From contig OY743176.1 in NCBI GenBank assembly GCA_963555705.1, positions 61,330,040 to 61,394,039 on the forward strand: 64,000 bases of DNA, written 5' to 3'. The translations under genes were made by a program, and so were the position numbers. Below the pieces are notes generated by a model. The model worked only from the letters and a program-made list of their open reading frames with translations. It made no database searches and had not been told where the DNA came from. Below, in pieces: positions 57,300-64,000 of the stretch (position 1 is the stretch's first letter; the number at the start of each line of letters is the position of its first letter). The DNA comes from Ligustrum vulgare (taxonomy: Eukaryota > Streptophyta > Magnoliopsida > Lamiales > Oleaceae).

Positions 57300-57998
57300 A
57301 AGTCAAACCTCAAGGCACGTGCTGGTGGGACCCATGAAGAGATCCGATTGTAAAGAGGTTCAAGATTCGAGGCTAAAATAAGTGATTAAGTCAAGAAAAG
57401 AAGTCAAGAATCAAGTTGGGCTCAAAGTCATATAGATGGTTGAGAAATTTGAATTCAGCCAACTTCGATCGACCGAAAGTCTGCAGAGATTCTTGGTCCA
57501 ACCTCAGTCACGTTCAGCTGAGCATTGTTCGACTGAAAGGGACACTTCAGTTGACCATTTGGTCTACCGAAACTGTTTCGGTCGATTGAAACACGCTGAA
57601 TTAAAAAAAAGGGATTTTTTGTGCAATTTTTCCAATTTCTTTCTTTTTCTCAATTTGTACTGTAAATAACATTTCTCTCACAAACCCTAAGAAAAATAAC
57701 TTGAATGTTCATGGTGATTGGTCTTGAGAGACTTCTCTTTTGGGTGAGGTAAACTCTTGTTCTTTTATCTTGTAATCTTTGGAAGTTAATCAACTACATT
57801 TTGAGTATATTATTCTTGTATTGTTGTTTATTTTCGAGACCTTGAAATTTGTTTATTTCTATCCATTGGGCTAAGTTCTTTAATATTTGAATTTTGGCTA
57901 GATTAAACTTGGGTTAGAGTGTTATTTTATCATTTTTAGCTTTCTTGGGTTCGATTTAAATTGTTGTGAGAATTTTTGGTCCAAGTACCAAAGGGGTT
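57300..57998. other. Noncoding segment with CGATCGACCGAAA-type motifs
   Basis: Short repeated words TCGATCGACCGAAA and TCGGTCGATTGAAA (57468-57595) and a leader-like AT-rich part follow. This type of text occurs in the leaders of plant LTR elements. No coding signal and no boundary with the preceding LTR-like piece is clear. Confidence 0.35.
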
Positions 57999-58662
57999 TG
58001 TTGAATCCGGGCCCAAAGAAAGGTACTGTGATCCACCAGCGGAGGCCCAATGGACCTTGACCCACAGCTAAGGCCTAGAATATCACATTGGGATGAATGC
58101 CGAGGTGGTATGTCAAGCAAACCTTTTTAGCCGACCTGGTTAACGCCCAGCCGATGTGCTTTATACTCAGCCGGGGCGCTGTATGGCGTTGACCAGAAGA
58201 GAGAGATGGAGTCAGTGATGGGACACTGCCTTTATCCAGATGTGACAGGCGCCCATCCCCTACAAAATGTAGCAATGATTACGGTTGAAAAGCAAGATTG
58301 TCACATCCATAAGCTAGGGTGATGACAAGTGTAAAGTATGCCACGTGTCGCAATCCGAGACAAGAAGTTTCACTATAAATGAAGCACAATTGTCTCCAAG
58401 TAGGAGGTTGGTTAGCAATTTCTCACTCTTAACTCTATACTTCTCTCACTCCCTTTTCTCTCTTCTACACATTTATATTTCCCGCACCCAATATACATTT
58501 GCCCAAAATGAGTACTGACTTAGGCATCGGAGTGCAAACGAGAGCCACCTCGGCCCCCTTTGCATACTGATTGTTTGTCACAGTGCGCAGGAGATCCACG
58601 TGTTCAAGAGGGAGGAGCTGAGACGTGTTGGTCCAAGGTCCATCCGGATTTTGTGGTCAACA
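57999..58662 (+). mobile_element. Tat-lineage 5' LTR, second copy (664 bp)
   Basis: It starts TGTTGAATCC and ends GGTCAACA and aligns along its length with the LTR at 10249-10918, with a small deletion after AGGCCCAA. The TATA box is near 58373. Unlike the first copy it is followed by a primer site, so it is a 5' LTR of a truncated element. Confidence 0.88.
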
Positions 58663-58676
58663 GGGTTCGCATCATT

Positions 58677-58688
58677 TGGTATCAGAGC
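58677..58688 (+). other. tRNA-iMet primer-binding site
   Basis: TGGTATCAGAGC lies 14 bp after the LTR end. It is the standard initiator-tRNA primer sequence of plant retrotransposons. Only about 56 bp of internal sequence follow before LINE sequence resumes. Confidence 0.85.
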
Positions 58689-58744
58689 TTGACTCTAAAT
58701 TGGTAAACCTATCTTTAAATTTCTCGTTGTTCATCTTAGCAAGA

Positions 58745-59835
58745 CAGTTAACATTTTTTTCGACCCTTGGTTGCCTCGACCAATGACTTTGAAGCCATAC
58801 ACAGGACCGGTCATTTTTTTGCTTAAGAAAGTGATTCAATTACTGCTACTGGAAGTTGGAATGAAGATTATCTATCAAAGCATTTTTTTCCCGTGGATAA
58901 GGAGGCCATTAAATCGATCCCATTGGGTCGAACTACTATGGAGGATTGCCTCATTTGGCATTTTGATGCTGGAGGAGAATATACAGTTCGTAGTGGATAT
59001 AGACTTTTGGTGGGGCTTGATAAATCTGAACAGGTGAGCACAAGCATTTCTAGCACTACCTGGTGGAAAAAAGTATGGTCCCTCCAAAGAATAAGTCTTT
59101 CCTATGGAGAATCCTTCATAATGATTTTCCATCCAGGGAAAATTTAGCACGACATCATGTTGAAGGTGAAGGAAAGTGTCCTATTTACGGTTGCTGGGAA
59201 TCAAACATTCATGTGTTTAAAGAGTGCTTTTGGGTAAAAAATTTCTGGAGAATGTCCGGTTGGTGGCTAGATTTTGCAAGTTTCAGGTCGGGTGATTTGG
59301 TGATTTTTTTATTCATATTATTGCTTCAAAACCAGTGGAATAGGTAGAGTTTAGCTCTTTGTTATGGGCTGTTTGGAGACATCGAAATGATATTTTCCAT
59401 GACAACACAACTATGTCCATTGAACACATTATTGAAGCTGCCTTTTCTTATTTGCAATGGTATAAGGCTGCTGTTGTCCGAACAGATAAAAATATTACAT
59501 ACCAGGGTGAAACCATCCAGGAACAAGGGGGTTTGGAGGTCTGGTATATCAGTTCAAAATGGTGTTTGTCTGTCATGTGATGCTGTTGTCCATGAGGCAA
59601 TCATTTCTGAATGATATTGTTAGGTTATTATGCAAGATGTGGTTCTTACCATTATATTCCTAAAGATAGGAATTACGTGGCCCACAATCTTGCATCTTAC
59701 GAATCTAGTATTATTGAGTCTAATTTCTGGACTGATTATATTCCTTTATTTATCTCTTCTCTTGTTCGGGAAGTGTTTGCTATCTTGTCATCTCCTAAAG
59801 AAGCATTTCTTCGATCTTTCAATTTTACAATAGTC
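58745..59835 (+). pseudogene. LINE ORF2 3' part: zf-RVT and RNase H
   Basis: LINE similarity resumes with FDPWLPRPMTLKPYTGP, then HFFPVDKEAIKSIPLGR, WHFDAGGEYTVRSGYRLL and WWKKVWSL. The zinc-binding segment follows (CPIYGCWESNIHVFKECFW, with one Cys changed to Tyr), then an RNase H end with HYIPKDRNYVAHNLA and ESNFWTDYIP. Frameshifts and stops are present. The reverse transcriptase that should precede this block is absent from the window, so the LINE has lost its RT. No poly(A) tail was identified. Confidence 0.82.
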
Positions 59836-60099
59836 CCTTTTTTGAGATGCTTGAGCTTGATAACATATACATACAAGGTGCACAAGGAGTTAAAAGGTAA
59901 TACGTTCACAATTGATATTAATACTAATAGATCTTTCGTTGAATATTGTTAAGTGGAAAATAAAGTGAAAAAGAGTATTCTCACTTGGAAGATCTTGATG
60001 AATTTTGATATTTATCTGTGTTGGCTTTATTTGTGTATTGTAACCACAAATGGAAATGCTTGCCGAAATAAGCCTTAATGAGAAGGCACAATTTGTCTA

Positions 60100-61320
60100 T
60101 GTTTGGCAGACCAAGCTGATAGTTGATAAGTTAGCTGATAGCTGAAATAACAGCTGAAAAACTAATTAGAAGCTGATAGTAGGAGTGAATGCGGTTCAGT
60201 TTGAGCTGTTTTTGACATATTTTCAAATCAAACCATTTTAAGCAGTTTGACATTTTTTTCAAACTAAACCAAACCATTTCATTTTACAAACCAAACCATT
60301 TTCTGCAATTTGGTTCGGTTTTAATCTACGGTTTACCTATCGACATAATATAATATGTTTTAGATGTCAAATTAATTCGTATTTTTTAATGTATAAAGGT
60401 AAATTAGAAGTTAGTATAAACTAGAAGATGTTAACATTCTTTGATTTATTCTTTACCTCGTTATTCTTGTACTAAATTGATAATAAAAGCATTATGATGA
60501 GTGAATAACTTCACTGAAATATGAGAGTATGATTTTCAGACTGTCAACTGTCGATATGTACTACACATCATTTGAAGATTTGATGGCTTTAGTAAAGGAT
60601 TTAATTTTCACTTCATTTTTAGCAGTTTATTGTAATTACGACTTATTGTTGCATTATCTAGTTCAATTTTCTTGCTTAGTACAATTGTTTTACCTTCAAT
60701 GCATACATGACCCAAACTATAAGGTAGAAAACTTCTATACATTTTTTTCAGGGATCATCATAACGCAATGAAAACGAGAAAAGATATATACGAGAATTTT
60801 ATTTTTATAGTTAAATTTGACTTTTTTAGCAAAAAATGGTAAATTCAAATTAATAAAATTAATTTTTAATTAAAAAATAAAAGCAGATCGGTTAGTTTTT
60901 TGTGATTTTTGAAAATCAAAACCCAAATGAAACCATTTTAAAACAGTTTGGTTCGGTTTGAGGAAAAAAAAATCACGGGTTCATGCGGTCTCAAACCAAC
61001 GAGTTAGGTTCGGTTTGCGATTTTGCGATTTTTTTGTGCACCCCTAGTTGATAGCGAATAGCTGATAAGTTAGTTGATTGAAATAGAAGTGTTTAAAAAA
61101 ACTATCTAAAAAGTCTACTCAGAAATACAAAAATGGCATAAAAGGAAAATATATTTTAAATACCCTAATGACATAGGAGTGTAATTTAAAAAATAAAATA
61201 AAATAAAGAGACTAAAAATTGAATAAAAAATGAAAAAGCTCATGGAGCTTATTTGAAAAGTTTGTAAAAGAAGCATTTGAGATAAGCTTTAATTTCTCAC
61301 ATAAGCTTATCAATCAAACA
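60100..61320. mobile_element. Outer MITE with TGTTTG ends, split by a hAT-like MITE
   Basis: The left end TGTTTGGCAGACCAAGCTGA and the right end CTTATCAATCAAACA are inverted at TGTTTG, with subterminal AGCTGATAG and AAGCTTATC words. Without the inner insert it would be about 350 bp. Noncoding. Confidence 0.6.
60180..61046. mobile_element. hAT-like MITE (867 bp) nested in another MITE
   Basis: The flanks GCTGATAG (60172-60179) and GTTGATAG (61047-61054) form an 8-bp duplication with one change. The ends TAGGAGTGAATGCGG and, reversed, TAGGGGTGCACAAAA are of the TAGGGGTG type common for hAT MITEs. The subterminal parts contain many GGTTCGGTTTG / CAAACCGAAC words on both sides. The open frame at 60529-60771 has no transposase features. 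Confidence 0.85.
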
Positions 61321-61466
61321 GAGCTTATTTTAGTAGATAAAACTTATAAACTCTCAAAATAAGCTTTTGATTGAGCTTATTTTAGTAGATGAAACTTATA
61401 AACTCTCAAAATAAGCTTTTGATTGAGCTTATTTTAGTAGATGAAACTTATAAACTCTCCAAATAA
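61321..61466 (+). repeat. 52-bp tandem repeat, 2.8 copies
   Basis: Units start at 61321, 61373 and 61425 with GAGCTTATTTTAGTAGAT and end AATAAGCTTTTGATT. Units 1 and 2 differ at one base. It lies directly at the right end of the outer MITE. Confidence 0.92.
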
Positions 61467-62476
61467 GCTATAAGCTAGTGTGTACGTAAGTCAGTGGCAA
61501 TAAAGAAATTCGAGCGAGTACGGACGATCGTTAGAAGGCATCTCAAGCAGTTGCCTAATATAAAGGATAAAGTTTTTATCTGGCGAAGGCAGTACGGATG
61601 GTCAGAGGGCCCCTTGTACGTATGTATAATATGGTCCTATTATTCAGTTTTTTTTTTTTTTTTTTTTCCACCTACGGAAAATTCTTGGATATAGTGTTAA
61701 AGAATAAAAAATATTTTCATGACGTCACTACATTTTCAGAATTAATAGTGCGACTTTGTAGTTACTAATTAGTACATTTTTTTCATTATATGTAATCCCA
61801 TAAAGATCTCAAAGAAAATGTTTGACTATTTTTCAAGTTCATTTGGACTATTGGATATATTTCCGATGTAGATCTCAGAATAGACTTTGAGATAGCGTAG
61901 GCGATTTATGGATTTTGCTATTGCATGTACGATTGTCGACGAATTTTTAAAAGTTAGCTCGTAAAAGAAATTCTCGAAACTCTAAATTGAAATGGTCTAC
62001 TTTGATGCACCATAACTTTTACTATGATTTGCTGTTTTGCGTGCCTTCATATGATGCTGAAAACTCGGCCGTAAGCACTCGAAATGATATCAAGGATACA
62101 AAGCCTCGATTTTGTTAATATCTATAATAATCCTAAAACACGAGATGAAAGCAAATGACTTTTCAAATTGAAAGTTTGCATTGATTGGTGTCATGTTTGA
62201 TACCTATACCTAGCTTGCCAAAGAAATTCAAATCGAATTCTTTCTTAGAGTCTGTTTGGTGTAGGAGATTTGAAGAAAATTTTATAATTTTTGGGAGAAT
62301 GTGTGGTTAAAAAGAAATTGAAAAACGTGACAGTGAATAATTCCATAAAAATATTGTATGCTTGAAAATAAGTTCTGGAGCAAAGTTGTTCAAAAACTCC
62401 TAAACCAAACATATCTTAAGTCTTCAAGACAAATATGTGCTTGCCACCACCTACTCGGTTCTCGATTAGCTGTCAT

Positions 62477-62507
<31 letters not shown>

Positions 62508-63009
62508 TGGGGTCCTGACCCTTGTGCCCCCATATCCGCCCTTATTTTTCTTTCCTGTTCAACGGGTGATCCATGTTGTAATATTATGACTTCAATTATG
62601 CAACCAGCAACCCTAAAAGGCCTTGAAGACAAAGGTTATGTTTGTTAAAAAAAATGTGTTTAAAAATATGTTTTTTTTTTATGTTTTCTAGGTAAAATAT
62701 GTGGGTGAAAAGTGGAGAGAGAAAATATGAATGGTTAAAAAGTAGTTTGGGGAATTGTGTTGAAAAAAAAAAAAGTTTTTAAACACTTTTGCCAAAGCAA
62801 AGATTCTTGAAACAGAAGGAACCCGTAATTAGCATGTGAAAGGAATATTCTTTTCAATTTAAGAAAGCCGCCAATTCGTTTCCCAATACAGATTTTCATT
62901 GGCAGTAAAGATTCTTTAAACAGAGACAGAATACATCTGATGATGTATTACCATGTGGATGCGGCAAGCTCAGATTCCAAGAAAGGACAAAATCGAAGCA
63001 TGGGATAAT

Positions 63010-63049
<40 letters not shown>

Positions 63050-63200
63050 TATGTATCTATATACGACGATATATATTTTCTTCAGGAGGAAGAATATAGA
63101 GTACAGAGCTTGAGAAGAAAGACAAATAAAAGCATTTGATGGGAAAAAAACTGATATAAAGAAAAGAAAGTGTGTGGGATTTGCTTTTCTCATCTCTTTT
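61467..63200. other. Intergenic DNA upstream of the NAC gene
   Basis: No coding region is supported. 62244-62420 is a MITE-like sequence (CTTAGAGTCTGTTTGGTGTA versus reversed right end CTTAAGATATGTTTGGTTTA). 62620-62800 is a second GTTTGTTA-type AT-rich segment. 62477-62507 is a TA/CA microsatellite. Confidence 0.5.
63011..63045 (+). repeat. AG microsatellite upstream of the NAC gene
   Basis: An uninterrupted (AG)17-type run lies about 490-525 bp before the NAC start codon. GA runs can bind BPC-type GAGA factors in plants; binding here is untested. Confidence 0.85.
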
Positions 63201-63208
63201 TGTTCTCT

Positions 63209-63216
63209 TATATATC
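63209..63216 (+). promoter_or_regulatory. Candidate TATA box of the NAC gene
   Basis: TATATATC is followed by a C/T-rich leader (63232-63310), the usual arrangement of a plant TATA promoter and pyrimidine-rich 5' UTR. It lies about 320 bp upstream of the NAC ATG. Confidence 0.45.
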
Positions 63217-63340
63217 TCAATCAATAAACCAACACTTGTCAATCTCCCTCACCCCTTCGCCTCCCTCTTTCCCTTCTTTGGATTTTGTAAGATTTCTCTC
63301 TTTCTCCCTCACACACAAACACGCACACATTCGACATCGT

Positions 63341-63384
63341 ATGATGTTCGGATCACGATGAATCCGGTCGGTAGGGATTTTTAA
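63341..63384 (+). promoter_or_regulatory. Two overlapping short uORFs in the NAC leader
   Basis: uORF1 at 63341-63361 encodes six residues (MMFGSR) and stops at TGA. uORF2 starts at 63358, inside that stop (ATGA overlap), encodes MNPVGRDF and stops at 63384. Both end about 150 bp before the main ATG at 63536. If included in the mRNA they could lower or regulate NAC translation. Confidence 0.5.
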
Positions 63385-63535
63385 GAAAGTGCTTGTTTCT
63401 ATGATAATTATGTAAGTTTTTTGCAACTAATTTGTTTTAGGGTTTTTAATTTCCCTGAATCTTTTGCAGTTAGACTCCAAAGGGGGGCGCCGCGGCACTG
63501 TAAATTATTTTTTTGTTAGTTTCAAAGGGAGATCG

Positions 63536-63692
63536 ATGGCACCTGTTTCATTGCCTCCGGGATTCCGTTTTCATCCAACTGATGAGGAACTCGTGGCTTA
63601 TTATCTAAAGAGGAAAATCAACGGGCAGAGGATTGAGCTTGAAATCATTCCTGAAGTTGATCTCTACAAGTGTGAGCCATGGGACCTGCCAG
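63536..63692 (+). CDS. NAC-domain transcription factor, first coding exon (partial gene)
   Basis: The ATG at 63536 opens [20 protein letters not shown], the start of NAC subdomain A, followed by [20 protein letters not shown] and [12 protein letters not shown] (subdomain B). The exon ends at 63692 before GTATTC, in phase 1 after WDLP. This is the conserved position of the first intron in NAC genes. The rest of the NAC domain and the activation region lie beyond the window; 63693-64000 is intron. The [20 protein letters not shown] start and [17 protein letters not shown] resemble the NAC045/NAC086/NAC028 group, some of whose members control sieve-element enucleation, but the subgroup is not certain from one exon. 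The exon is undamaged. Confidence 0.93.
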
Positions 63693-64000
63693 GTATTCTT
63701 CTTTTTTTATCCATATAGCTTGAATTTTGTATTAATTAATTGTAGGATAATATTATTGGAAATTGATTGATCAAATTAGCTATGCAATATGATTCAAAAC
63801 AAAGTGAAGATGAAGAAAGGTATATCAGATTTATTGGCCACAAAATAATCCTTTTTTCTTAGCCTAACATCAGACCATTCATTTCAATCTAATAATAATA
63901 TTCGATTAAAAACTGGGTAAAAATCTCGTTCATCACTTATATATATATATATTTTTTTCCAGGTTATAAAGAAAAAAATTAGTATTTTCTTATTCCCTAA

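Noticed and set aside
59611..59952. Independent small host gene
   Set aside because: HYIPKDRNYVAHNLA is the RNase H end of the LINE, not a separate gene.
63412..63469. Intron in the NAC 5' leader (GTAAGT to TTTGCAG)
   Set aside because: Both sites look good, but 58 bp is shorter than plant introns normally are; not annotated.
1..64000. tRNA, rRNA and CRISPR features
   Set aside because: I saw no tRNA cloverleaf with A and B boxes, no rRNA block and no spaced repeats; the tandem arrays have no unique spacers of constant length.

Overview
This is nuclear DNA from a flowering plant, probably a eudicot. It is AT-rich and dominated by plant-type transposable elements (Athila and Tat Ty3/gypsy, Ale-like Copia, plant LINEs, TRIM, and hAT/Mutator/Harbinger miniature elements), with two recognisable host genes carrying GT-AG introns. 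The species cannot be named from the sequence.

Layout. 1-5530: an Athila-type gag-protease reading frame that lacks pol, followed by Athila-like 3' noncoding DNA. 5531-10918: the 3' end of a Tat-lineage element: the last codons of integrase on +, a long spliced antisense ORF on - (6695-9444), and a 670-bp 3' LTR. 10919-15452: AT-rich noncoding repeat DNA with one very small retroposed insert. 15453-19843: a non-autonomous gypsy element with both LTRs, hit by a Mutator-like MITE in its 5' LTR and a hAT-like MITE in its interior. 20660-26897: an old minus-strand gypsy element whose gag is split by a 2.17-kb solo LTR. 27.3-37.1 kb: relics (LINE RT, a GTGAC tandem array, a WRKY C-terminal pseudogene, a Harbinger remnant, and two inverted copies of a GAGGCG-rich element).

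Host genes. ATG5 (autophagy E3 component, + strand) occupies 37749-50156. I could place all eight coding exons with GT-AG junctions and an open frame of 365 codons. Its introns carry a TRIM, several MITEs, a 247-bp tandem duplication, an antisense Copia element and a minisatellite. The window ends in the first coding exon of a NAC-domain transcription factor of the NAC045/NAC086 type (63536-63692), preceded by two short overlapping uORFs and a GA microsatellite.

Between the genes, 53.5-59.8 kb is a broken LINE. Its ORF1 carries a solo LTR with a perfect 5-bp duplication, and its reverse transcriptase is replaced by LTR-type DNA that includes a second, +-oriented copy of the Tat LTR with a tRNA-Met primer site. 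60.1-61.3 kb is a hAT-like MITE nested in another MITE.

The most interesting items are the spliced antisense gene in the Tat element, the heavily invaded but still open ATG5 gene, the precisely bounded TRIM in its intron 4, and the regularly spaced GCGATCGC palindromes at 2.9 kb. I found no tRNA, rRNA or CRISPR feature.
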